From: Takifugu bimaculatus
Taxonomy: Eukaryota > Chordata > Actinopteri > Tetraodontiformes > Tetraodontidae
DNA length: 64,000 nucleotides
Direction of reading: 5' to 3'
NCBI GenBank assembly: GCA_004026145.2
Contig: CP034996.1
Coordinates: 11,337,282-11,401,281, forward strand
Shown: piece after piece, positions 52,985 through 64,000 of the stretch
How the letters are laid out: each line of letters opens with the position of its first letter
How positions within the stretch are numbered: position 1 is the first letter of the stretch
Position numbers and translations under genes: made by a program
Notes under the pieces: generated by a model
The model's input: only the letters and a program-made list of their open reading frames with translations
What the model was told of the DNA's origin: nothing
The model's database searches: none

Positions 52985-55894
52985 GCAGAGAAGGCATTTC
53001 CCATTGCTTTAAGGCAATCAACTGTTCCATTGCAGGATCTATCAGATAAGCAGAGGCTCTTCCAGGCCTCCCAGCCACCAGAGCGCCACAGACCGTGGCG
53101 GGCTGGCTCCTGCACCGCGCTCTCAGCTTCCTCCCGGAGCATCTCCTCCTTTTGTAAAGAGCCCTAGAGGCAGCGCGAGATGTCCCCCCCGGCACCGGCG
53201 CTGACCCCGCCCGAGTCATCTGGAGACCTGCTTTTGCCAGGCTGATGTCGGGGGTGTGTGTGTGTGTGTGTGTTGGGGGGGGGGACCCCGACATCTGGTT
53301 CAGATTTGGCAAGCGCGGATTTGCCGGATGACTGTAAGAGAGAGCAACGTGTGAGGTGCCGAACGTCAGGCTGCAATCTGTGACGGACTGCCTCTCAAAA
53401 AAGTGACACCAAATCCTCCGTGGCTCCACTTCCTGTTCCCCTTTCTCACTCTTGTCTGTCAGTTCCCAGCGCTGCGGGCAAGTTGCAGCTAGTCTGCGGG
53501 TGTAGCTCTCTCCCTCGCTGTCACTGTTAGCCAGGTGTCATCCGCGGTTAGCATTTGAACTGTTGGACACAAACAATGGCCTGCAAATGCCTCAAGGCCT
53601 TTTGTTTTGCTTATTTTTTAAATTAATATTCTGAATCAAGTGATAAAGACGGCGTGAAGCCCAAAACCGTGAGGTAGAACAAGGTTAAAAGGAGCCGACA
53701 GAAACCCGAGAGCGGCCTGGATCACGACACGCGGCTAATGTTTTCATTTAAGTGATGATTACATTATCTTCTTCTGGAAGATCACAGCCGGGTCCTCTAA
53801 TTCCGTGCTGGCGGAACTCCGGCGCCCCAGTTAAACGTTATTTAAAAAACATGTTGAAATAACAAGAGTGACTCTCAATGAAACTTGTGTGTCACAGGAA
53901 AAGAAAAAAGAAAAAGGGCCAACAGAACTGGAGCTGAGTCACCGGCGGGGCCCTCCCGGGGTTTGCCTCCGTCCAACCCTCAAAGGATCCTTGACGTAAG
54001 GTGGGAGGAGGCAGCGGCGGGTAGGGAACAGCAATAATGGGCCGGTGCTCTCGGTAGCACGGGGCCATCTTTTAGTAAGAACGGGTCACGTCCGGGCCGG
54101 GCTCTGACTCCCCGATCGGGGCTGAGGTAGCGCTGTCCCCCACTCTCTCCTCACCTCTCCCCTCTCCCCACCGATGACCTGACCTGTCAGCAGGTTGCTG
54201 GTAGACTGGCAGCGGCGATGGCGCGTCAGAGGGCCGCCCCGCCACCCCGCCGCCTCTTTCTCCCCCGCACCCAAACTTATCACTCATTTCCTTCTCTGCA
54301 ATCCGACAAGACGGGACCTGTCTCCAAGCCTGTGGGTGGGCACGAGGTGCGTGTCAGAAAGAACTTATGACCTTGGGACCGAAGAAATGCGAGTTTCGAG
54401 GTGGGCTGGTCCCGCCGAGAGTTCCTAATAAACTAGGCAAGAGACCAAACAGGTGAGGGAGCGGATAACAGCAGCGAGGTCGTGCGGTATCATGTTAGGC
54501 TGCTGTTGTCCAGGGCAACTTCCAGGAGTTCTGGGATTACTGTCAGGCAACGTTTAATGAGTACAAACGGCTTTGGAAACGTTCAATCTCACGGCGTTTT
54601 AAGCACGAGCCATCACAGCGCAGCGTGTTTCCCACCTTCTCCGTTTTCAGCCGAGCACAGAAGAACCTTCAAGTTTCCTGTCAAACAGCCACAACTCAAG
54701 TGCCGGTCCGCTTTTATCTCAAAGGGGAATATCTGGAATACTCGCTGAAAGCAGGCAGGGAATTGTTAGGCAATGTGTCGAGGCATAAAACCCTGATAGG
54801 GTATTATTTCAGTAACCGGTCCTTTGTAAGGCAACACTGAAAGGTTCTCCTGGGACTATACTGATGATGGGTTGTAGAAACTTCAGTCTGAGAACAACGG
54901 GAGTTATTGTGGTAGCTGTGGAATCTCTACACGGATGTGGAGCGTTGCCGTCGCTACCACAACCGCGTCCTGGTGGTGGGGTTAGTGTGAGGTACCCAAA
55001 CAGCCCTCGGCCTGTTCCGGTGGCCTGTCAGCAAGGTCGGGGTGTTGTAGATGGGCTCAGAACAATGGGACCCTGGCGCTATCTCTCTCTTTCACACCCA
55101 GACCCAGAACGAACACCTAAGTCTCTTCCTTTTTCTCTCCCTCTCTTTCTTTTGTCTCCGCGAACGTGCTGTTTTTCGACAGCCGACTTGGATCCGGAGG
55201 GTCTGGAGGAAGGGGCACGCTGGGCCAGTGCGGGGGGAGGGCGACTTGAACGTATCAAAAAAAATAAAAAAAGGGGGTTGTGACATGGATACTTTGTACG
55301 CTCTTCTCATAAATGTTTCTCAGGCCCCATCTCTGCCTGCCTCCTAATCCCTCCTTGCTGCCCCCAGAAAATAGAAGACAGCTTTCCAGCGCGGCGGTGC
55401 CGACTAGCTCCCTCTTAACTACGGCATACCTGCACATCATCACGCGGAGAGCGCTCAACAGCCCGCCTGCCTTTTACCAGACAGCAGAATTAATCTTTCT
55501 GGACATAATGGCTTTAAGCAGTCGTTAGCTTGTAGTGTTTACATCTGTCTGCTCTTTTTCTTTCTCAACAACAAAGTATATAAACATGTGGGGCCCTTAA
55601 ACGTGTACGTGTCTGTACGAGGGCAAGTCAGGGGTCACCACCTCCCGAGGAAAGAAATAAAAGTGGAAAACTAAAAGTATAGATGGGGGAAGGGGTCGTG
55701 GAAGTAGCAAAGCAGAACATCGCCCCACCTTTACCGGCCGTCTTATCAGCAGCGCCACGATTGCGCCGAGGTTTTGGACCGTTTGTAGCCGTTTGTAGCT
55801 ATTTAAGGTGGCAAAAGAAAAACAGGGATACAGACACGGGATGAAAGAAAGGTTGACGCACGGAAACCGCTGGAAGGAATTTGCCTGGGTGGCC

Positions 55895-55970
55895 AACCCT
55901 GTTTGGGTCGACCCTGTTTGGGCCGACCCTGTTTGGGCCGACCCTGTTTGGGCCGACCCTGTCCTGGAAG
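55895..55970. repeat. 15-bp tandem repeat ACCCTGTTTGGGCCG
   Basis: Five copies in register with a multiple-of-three period, so one + frame reads repeated WADPV. No supporting coding evidence on either side. Confidence 0.9.
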
Positions 55971-56781
55971 GACTGCTGGGACGGGTCCGACGGGACGCAT
56001 CGTCCGCACGAACGCAACAAAACGGCGCCTCGTTTACAGTCGAGGGGGTGAAAAATCAGATGGGGCATCTGCAGCGAGAGGAAGAGCAGCGAAGAATTCA
56101 AGAGTTAAAACGAGGAAGTGATCCTGAGCGGATTAGGCTCTTTGACGTTTCCGCAGCGCGTAGCGGTCACCATGGCAACGGCAGTCTTAAGGGTAGCAAC
56201 TGGAGTACGTGCGAGCGAACGTGTGGAAGGGCAGAGTGAGGATCAGAGATTGAGAGAGAGAGAGGAAAACAAGGAAGGATGCCAGCGAGCAAAGTGGGCA
56301 AAAGTGAGGAGAGAAGAGGTGGATGTGTGTGTGAGGGGGGGGGGGTGGAGTCCAGGGTAGAGAGAGTGTCTCCACGAGGGACATGTCCATGAGCAAGCCT
56401 CAGCCAAGCCTGCTGGGAGACACTGCAGCAGCATCTTAGAGGGGAAGAGCTGACAAACATCAGCACTGAGCATGCTCCGCTCTCAAGGCCACAGATTCCT
56501 GCTTCCTTTTCTCTCTTTCTTCATTTCATCCCTTCGGTTCTCCATCTGTGCCCGGCGTTCAGCCGCCCTCCACGCCTGTCCCTTTACCGGACGCCCTGGC
56601 CACGGGCCGGCGGCCGCGCCCCATAAATGATTGACCCGACGTTAAGGAGCGTTCACGGCCGCGCTGACTCACGCTGGGATGAGCTTGATTAGGGCCCAGA
56701 GGAGCAAGAGATGAGCATAGCAACTACTCAACCAATGGGGTATCATACTGCAATATCAGGCCAGGGCAACAGCAGCCTGTT

Positions 56782-56859
<78 letters not shown>
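56782..56859. repeat. (CA)n microsatellite, the longest in the window
   Basis: About 38 uninterrupted CA units. Confidence 0.95.
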
Positions 56860-56861
<2 letters not shown>

Positions 56862-57442
56862 AGACTCGATCTTCCTGAACTGGGGCGCTGCCATATCTGC
56901 GATGCAAACGACCGGCACACATTTGCATTCATACCTGCGATTATGTTGAGCTTGATTTATTAATATCTTTATTTTTGGCATCCTTTGTTCCTCTCTGCAG
57001 ACAGGCAGGCAGCCAGACAGACAGGCACGCCCACGGCAGGACGCAACTGTATACACTTGCAGCTCCGCGAGCGCAAACCGACACCTCTTTTTGCCATCAG
57101 TGGTGCTCGGGTGCGACGGAACGAGAGATGAGCCGGCGCTGTGCGGCCTGTGCGTGAGGATGCAGGAGGGGTGGGGGGTCAAATAAACACGAAAAGCCCC
57201 AAACGTGGCAAAAAATACCTTGCCGATGATGTCAGTGATGAAAAGCGTGCATGAAAGCTGCATCTCCGTCTCCGTACCTCAGTCTGCTGACAGCAAACAG
57301 CCTCTAAGTTGGACAATAATAGATGAGTGGGGTGATGCTAGCATAGCTAGAATACTTGTAATGACAGATGCTGTCTGAGCATGACTTTGATGATCCTCTT
57401 AAACAAAAAAGACGTCTATCTTCTTAAGGCTGCCTGATTGAA

Positions 57443-57651
57443 TCTCTCTCTCTCTCTCTCTCTCTCTTTCCATACGCTTCCTCTTTTTAAGCACATTTAT
57501 TTTCTCTGTCTGTCTCTCTGCCTGTCTCCCTCCTGCCCGTCTAAAGGAGAGATAAAGAGGTTTGTGTGGCTGCGAGCAGATTGACTTGAAGATAGAGGCT
57601 GGAAGCAGCTCTCTTCCACCTCCTCATTCTCTCTCTCTCTCTCTCTCTCTC
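57443..57651. repeat. Two (CT)n tracts
   Basis: CT runs at 57443-57468 and 57628-57651 with a pyrimidine-rich stretch between. Confidence 0.9.
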
Positions 57652-58045
57652 AAATGAATAGACAAACAGTCTCCCACATGCTCTCACAGTTTATCAAACA
57701 CACACCCACATAGGGCCAGGTCTTCATGCAAACACATATGTGTGTTCTCACCACTGAGAACAACACATCCTCGCTCTAAGTGTCCTCAGGCCGACAAAGT
57801 ATACACTGTCACACTCAAACGCAAACATACCCCCACAAACACGCACGCAAGCGTCCAAACACACAGGTGCATCCCCGTGTAAATACGAGGCGAGCGTGGT
57901 TCTGGGATGCCTCCAACGTGGACCTGTTTTTCCACTCATGCGCGCCTAATCCAAACTAATTCTGCGGGAGAGCTTAACCTACTTCGTTTTGGTTTTGTTT
58001 TTTGAAGACGCAAGATCTGAAACGCAGCACAGCACCTGGCCTGGA

Positions 58046-58073
58046 TGTTGTTGTTGTTGTTGTTGTTGTTGTT
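58046..58073. repeat. (GTT)n trinucleotide repeat
   Basis: About nine GTT units (AAC on -). Confidence 0.9.
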
Positions 58074-61000
58074 TACCCAGCGAGTGCCGATGCCTGCCGC
58101 TGTAACACGGCCCCCAACACGGGGGCGATCGGGACCGGATCCCCGACCTTCGCTGGTCAGTGAAAGTGAATCTGCCGCCTGACTTTTCCCTGCTGTAAAC
58201 TGCCGACGTACATCCACACAGGGGAAAACATGGGACAGGGGCCGCTCTTATCAGCACGAAGCTCTCCTTGAAAAAACATGCGCGCATCCGCTCTCTGCTC
58301 CGCATTCTTCACATCAAATCAAATTCCTCCTGCGGCCTGTGCCGGTGGTTTATCTCCACAGTGTGTTTTCAGAGCCGCACAAACATGTCACGATGAGGAC
58401 AGCGCGATGGCTTTCGCACGCGGAGCCAAATCGGCTCCTGCGGTCGAATCATTTGCATTTCTGATCTGGCCTGTCACGGCTGAGTCCGGCCTTATCGAGA
58501 CGCCGTCTTATCTCATTGTTTGTGTTGCGCCAACCTCGGCTTTTCCTGGAAAACAGGCGACTACGCATGTGTGAGCGTATCAAGGGAGGCTCTAATTGGG
58601 GGATGCTTGATAAGTGGAGGTGCCGGTTGGCCCCACACAGCGCCATGGCGATCAGACGCGGCTGCCATCCCAGCGGGTCGCCTCAGGGTGACAACAGGCC
58701 TGTAAACCCCCCGCGACCCCTCTAGGGGCAGTTAAATCCACCAGTAAAGAGACCAGTGACAACGCCAGTGTAAGAAGGAGGTCAATGCGAGCTGAGGCTG
58801 TAACAGAGCTGATACGCACGCCGCCACCAGTATGAGCAGCTTAGTGATGGTGGCAGCAGCACTGCAGCTTTGGTGTAAACTCTAATAGCTGAGCTGTAGC
58901 CAACAGAGCATTAATTGTTGCTCAAAAAGCCATAATGTAACTCTAAACCGGATAACGGTGAAGTGGCGAGACAGTTGGTCAGAGGAAACCCCGGGCGCAG
59001 CGATAAAATGGCATCCGAAACAGACACGTGTTGCCGTACGTTGCATTATTTTTCACGCCGCATTTTTGCTGTCTGAGGACAGCGTCCCCCCCCCCCCCCA
59101 CAGCTTCCCTGGCCCGTGGCCATTGGCAGTATGATAACTACTTGCAAAGCTAATGTCATGGAGACAACAGGGGAATGAAAAGAAACATGCCTAGACAATG
59201 CGTAGCAAAAGTACACATCCCAACAGATGTGATGGCGAGCAGGCGGAAACGGGGCTGCAGAGCGCGGCGGCGGGGGCTTTCTGTAACGCTGATCTGACTG
59301 GCTGTTGCTGCAGACCTCTGCCAGGAATGCTGCTCTCATCTGGGGTGAAAACACCCCCAGAGTTGAGGGGTATCCATATCACAGGGGAGATATATTCCTC
59401 TTTTGTCCACATTAGCTGCAGCGAGAGGATGGCTAGCGTGTCGGTCGGTGGGCCAGCTGGGACACATCTCAGTTCACCCATGCACGTGTACACACACACA
59501 CACACACATGCAGACACACACACCGGCTGAAGGTTTCTTTACGCCGCTCGCTATCTTTCAACAACAAGCTGAGCAGGGACCAGACGGAAAGAGGTCCTAT
59601 TTGTGCAGGAAGATAAATACACTTCTGCACCCAGTTCTGTCCCCTCCAGATTAGAGCGGCACAATAATGAGCAGGAGCTCTGGTGGAAGGTCACGAGCAA
59701 GCTATGCTAAAGGATAGAGTAACAGCCCACTAACAAAACACACGCCCCCGCGCACATACGTGCAGGAGGTAATCACAGAGAGACACGCATGCTTTTATCT
59801 CCACATACAGGGAACCGGCATTTAATAGTTGTTATTAACGGCAACGTTCCGTTTTACTGGGCTGTGAACACGTCTGGCATTTTTTATTATTATTATTATT
59901 ATTTAAAGCAAATTGCCTGAAAAACTATAACAGGGATTTTTGCTGTGAACAGGTTTGATTTTCTTACACCTATCGGTGTGTGTGTGCGCGTGTGTGTGTG
60001 TGGCTCAGGTATGAGCATGAGGCTGTATTTAACTTTGATTTCAAATGTGGTGACAGATTCCGGATTAAAGCCGCTTGTCCGCAGATTGAAGGATGAGATA
60101 ATCAACATTTGGTTTTAATCCAGATCAGTTTGAAATGGGGATGAACGGAACAAGGGCGCCAGAGGCGTGGAGTTGTTTCTGTTTCGGGATTGTTTACGGT
60201 TGCAGCAACTTGAATCATTCCCAACTGGACGTCAGACGCTCCTAAAAACGGACGTGCGGCCCACGCCGACATCAGAGCGTCCCGCAGTAAAATGACGTTA
60301 AAGTGTCTAAATATTGTCGTGCAACATAAATCCTCAGGAATGAGTGTGGCGAGGTGTTTACAAGCTGCTCTTGTGTGAGTCAGCAGCGCTCATCTGCTCC
60401 TCCTTTCACGCTACGTGCGCGGCGGACGATTGGGCAACGCACGCCGTCTCCTGCTCCGAACGCACGCCGTCTCCTGCTCCTCTCCCCGGGGGGGTCGGAG
60501 ACCCGGCTCCTCTCCAGAGGAAGCCTGTTGGGCCGCTTCCAAATGCCGCTAAGAAGCCATTCCATTCTGTTTAAAGTCTTTTCATGTTAAGACACACATC
60601 AATCCACACCTACAACATACCTGAGGAAACAAACCCTGTCTCAGGATACGGAGTGTGTGTGTGGAGCGAACATGGCTGGACACGTCTCTTAAACACACCG
60701 GGAGGGAGGCGCCCAGCGGGAGTGCCGGCAGCCCCTCTTTTCAACACTTGAGCACGCTGCACACAAACACAGTTGCCCTTCCCATGCTCCTTTTGTTCTG
60801 CGGCGTTCTGTTGGAGTTCCTGTCATGGACACTGTCAGCCTGCCCTGGACATGTGGGACGCGGCGGTGGCGTCCCAGCCGCGGCTCCCCGGCAGCGCCAC
60901 ACGCAGGACATGCGAGTGAATGATAGAAAATGAACAGAAATTCAGACGGTTACTGAAGACTAACACACCCAAGCACTGGCAAACGCCTCGGCAGCTGGAG

Positions 61001-61129
61001 TCCCCCCCCCCCCCCCCCGTCCCGCCGCTCTCTTTATCCATCTGTAGGTATCGCCGACCCCGTAGCTGTACGCTGACCTGCTGACCTCTGACCCCACTGA
61101 CCCCCTCTAGTCTTGATTGCTCAGTGTGT

Positions 61130-61240
61130 CTCTTCTCTTCTCTATCTGCCCCCCTTCTCCTCCTTCTGTGGTCCTGCTCAAGGTTTCTTCCTGTTGAAGG
61201 GCAGATCCCCCCCCCCCGGGTTTGTGGAAAGCGCCGACAA
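61130..61240 (+). mobile_element. Teleost LINE-tail-like repeat relic
   Basis: A pyrimidine-rich lead-in is followed by TTCTGTGGTCCTGCTCAAGG, then TTTCTTCCTGTTGAAGGG, and after a gap by GGGTTTGTGGAAAGCGCC. This order is familiar from a repeat tail common in spiny-rayed fish genomes. The segment between the blocks is replaced by C runs, so the copy is decayed or partly deleted. The family is not named with confidence. Confidence 0.55.
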
Positions 61241-64000
61241 GCGACTTGGACTTTGCACCAGACGCTTTCTAAGTGAAAGAGAGAGCGCGAGTCAATGGGA
61301 AGCGCTGACCACGCGGCTGTTGTGATCGGCTCGACTTCCTGCTGGAAACATCCTGCAACATTCCCGGATCTGCAGAGGCCGCGGCGGGGTCGCCGCGGAG
61401 CCGAGGCCTCAAACCGACAGCGAGTAGGTGCCACGGAGACGGCGCACGGTGAGAGATCACCTTCCGCCCCGTCCTTCACTGTCAGCCGGCTTCCTGTGAA
61501 CAAAGCCAGCGACGGACGGACGGAAACGCGCCGCATATTCCGCAGCGTTCCGAGCTGCAAGGCCGCGCGGCTGGATGGCGCCTGCCTGCTGTTTGGAAAC
61601 CCGGGTAACTAATTAGAGCTAATTTGTGCTGCAAACCTGGTAATTTCTGTTGCCGTTTGACACGTTCGGCTAATTACAAAAAACAAAAAAAGCTCAGCCG
61701 CTTTCGTAAGAAGCGATGCTTCTTTTACTGCCACGTTCCCAGCGATTATCATCGGGACACAGTGTTTCACCTCGGATGGGGAACTGCAGATGTTGCTCAA
61801 GCTTGGAGCCGTGTCCTCTGTTGACGTCGGCCGGGAGACAAGCGGTAATAAATAAATCCGGGCTGATTCCGATCGGCGAGGACTCGCTGTTCAGACAAAC
61901 CTCCGACGGCTGAGGATCGGCGCTCCTTTGGTTCTTAATTCTGGTCTCGTGCCTACAGTTAACAAAAAACATCTGCAGGCAACAGAACATGAAATTCCGT
62001 GCCTGGCAGCGCGCACCCTCCCACTTTGCCGAGGAATTGCAGGTTAATTTCCCAGCATGCCTCAGCAACGCCGATCCACCGACAGCAGCCCTGGCGTTGA
62101 CGGGAATTACGCAATCCACCAACTATGTCTGTCATGTCCGGCAAAGAGGTTTGCAACATTGGACTGTGTCACAGATCAGATGGGGGGGGGGGGGGGTAAT
62201 CAGATTTGAGAGTTATGCCGTCCGCATGAATTGACGCAGATCAGGGAATCAAACAAATCTCAAAGCCTTGGACCCAATTATCGGAAGCTTTTCTGTTTAA
62301 GTGGGAGTCAATCTGTTGATCGCGGACGCATGTGGGGCACGCCACCATTTAGTGGTGGACCCCCCCCCCCGTTCACACACCTGCACATGCACGTTTCAGG
62401 CTTGAGCGTAACTGACGTGACGTGAACGTTTCACTGAGTCCTCGCAGACGCGGTTTTCCAGGACTGAACCTTTAATGCCGAGCGTTGAGGTGGGGGGAGA
62501 AGGTTGGGGGGGTGGTGAGAGAAAAGGTTTTAAATATTTAATCGCGTGCACTAACTGCAGGAGGAGTATTGCAGCCCAAGATAGCTGCAACCCCCCTGAA
62601 TGATTTAAAAGGCGGAGTAAATCCAAGCGGTGAGGGCAGGACGGCGACGCGCTCGGGTGTGAAGCTTCTGGCGTCGGATTAGAAACATCTGCTTTACTCT
62701 TTATGTTCTCATTAAAGAAAAGAAGAAGAAGAAGGAGGAGGAAAAGAGGCCCTATCACTGACCTGACCTCAGCACGTGATTGCCTCAGCCATCACAGTCA
62801 GATCAATCCCAGCGTTCCTGGGGCTGAAGGCAGCAGTCTGGATAAACGGCCTCTCTGGGGATCAATGGCACGGGCGAACCGCGGTCACGTGCAGCTGTTC
62901 GCCCGCGCGTGGCTCCCGGATGGCGCGGAGCATCCGGACACAGACCCAGACGCGGGACGGGGGCGTTCCCGGCAGACTCATCCCTTCAGACTGTTCGGAG
63001 GTTCTCCTGCTTCCTGATCCTGATCACATACTGCCTCATGGTGGTGGAGGCAACATTCTTCAGTGGGCTGAGACGTTTGTGGGAGCAGCAGAGCTGGAAA
63101 AGCTTGATCACAGAGCCTCGGGAACCTGCTTCAGCTGCTGTTTCGCTTTGTTGGTCATTTAAATTCTTCCTGTTTAATCTCAGATCGCAGTAAATCCCTG
63201 GACTGGGAACGAGGGGCTGGATGGCAGCTGCGCGTGGCCGAAGAACTCCGGGAGAACTGAGCTATACGCAGAAATCATTCAGAAAAGTGGATGAAAACAC
63301 AAGTGTGATTTTATTTTTGGATACTTTTATCATTCTTTCCTAAAGCAGATGTGTCCTCTCCTGCCTCTGTAAACAGTTTTATGTTCTAATTTATAGCTCC
63401 TATTGCTACCTGAGTGACATCATAATAAGGCCTCATTTCAGTTATTTGGCTCTGTCGAGGCACGTTCTCCCATAAAACCAGATTGAAACCACGTTCCCTG
63501 AAAATGTGTGGTTTTCATCTGCTGACGTTGATGCGCTGCGACGTTCCACATTCCTGCTTCTTTAATTGTGCGCCGGTGTCTGACGCTGAGCACAAGCTCT
63601 CCGTGCTGCCTGTGGCCGTGCGGCAGTGTTACACCACCGTTCTCAGCCTTGCACCACCTCTGGAAACTAAAGGCGTCCTCTCCGCGCCTCTGTGAGCGTG
63701 AAACATCAGAGAAACTCACCAGAGCGGGAAATTCAAGCACCAGCTCTCTTCTGCTGATCCAAACGGTGACTTAAATACACCGATCAGCGGCTCGTCACCA
63801 CAGGTGAACGACGCCGCACACAGGAGGACGGATGTGGACGATGTCTCAACTCGGGCTCAAGGTGTCACGATGTTCAAAGCTGTCTGTTAGCACGTTAGCT
63901 CGTAGCAGAGTGGCGGCGTGATACAACGACTGTTGTCAATCACGGCCTGGTTGATATTAAAAAGGCTGCAGTTAATGAGCATCTTCTCCAGGTGCTGCTC

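Larger units (their letters stand above)
43690..64000 (-). other. Probable nrg2 first intron; no gene recognised
   Basis: Over 20 kb between the first Ig exon and the window end. I found no NRG2 first-exon motif and no exon of another gene on either strand. Open frames here are short, lack recognisable motifs and often sit on simple repeats. Besides the repeats listed separately, the rest is unremarkable unique sequence. If nrg2 starts beyond 64000, this is all intron. A nested gene with small exons or an RNA gene could have been missed. Confidence 0.6.

Noticed and set aside
54072..54428. nrg2 first exon candidate
   Set aside because: GC-rich, with open frames, but none carries the conserved N-terminal or pre-Ig motifs of neuregulin 2.
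60835..61560. 241-codon - frame
   Set aside because: It runs across a repeat relic and a C run and has no domain motif. Length alone is weak evidence in GC-rich sequence.

Overview
The window looks like vertebrate nuclear DNA, most likely from a teleost with a compact genome. Pufferfish-like is my inference; no species marker was tested. Introns inside two of the genes are mostly 80-250 bp, (CA)n and other simple repeats are dense, and poly(C)/poly(G) runs are frequent. All three protein-coding genes I recognise are split vertebrate genes. I saw no prokaryotic, plasmid, viral or CRISPR feature.

Layout. Bases 1-595 are the end of a 14/15-bp minisatellite. A muscle-type glycogen phosphorylase gene (pygm) runs on + from 1706 to 9307 in 20 coding exons, with a MEF2/E-box cluster and TATA-like box upstream and a poly(A) signal at 9445. 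A SLC22 organic-anion transporter gene (slc22a6-like) follows on + from 11006 to 13616 in 10 coding exons, with a 5' UTR intron and a nuclear-receptor half-site cluster about 600 bp upstream. A large TATC/CCAT microsatellite starts directly after its stop codon. On the - strand, neuregulin 2 (nrg2) ends at 17393 and is read from 43689 down to 17393 (10 exons found). Its first exon is not in the window, so 43690-64000 is probably the large first intron. The last two genes converge tail to tail around 15 kb.

Relations. The three genes are not an operon and do not form an evident pathway: glycogen breakdown, organic-anion transport and ErbB-receptor growth-factor signalling. The most useful observations are: an apparent one-base frameshift in pygm exon 12; an unusual pygm intron 10 (GC-AG or weak GT-AG, 105 bp, stop-free and in frame); a 24-nt alternative microexon in nrg2 of the neuregulin beta-1 type; an ER6/DR6 nuclear-receptor array upstream of the transporter; and several minisatellites and transposon relics in the nrg2 introns. 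I found no convincing new biological system. From 28 to 42 kb and from 44 to 64 kb I could recognise only intron sequence, repeats and relics.
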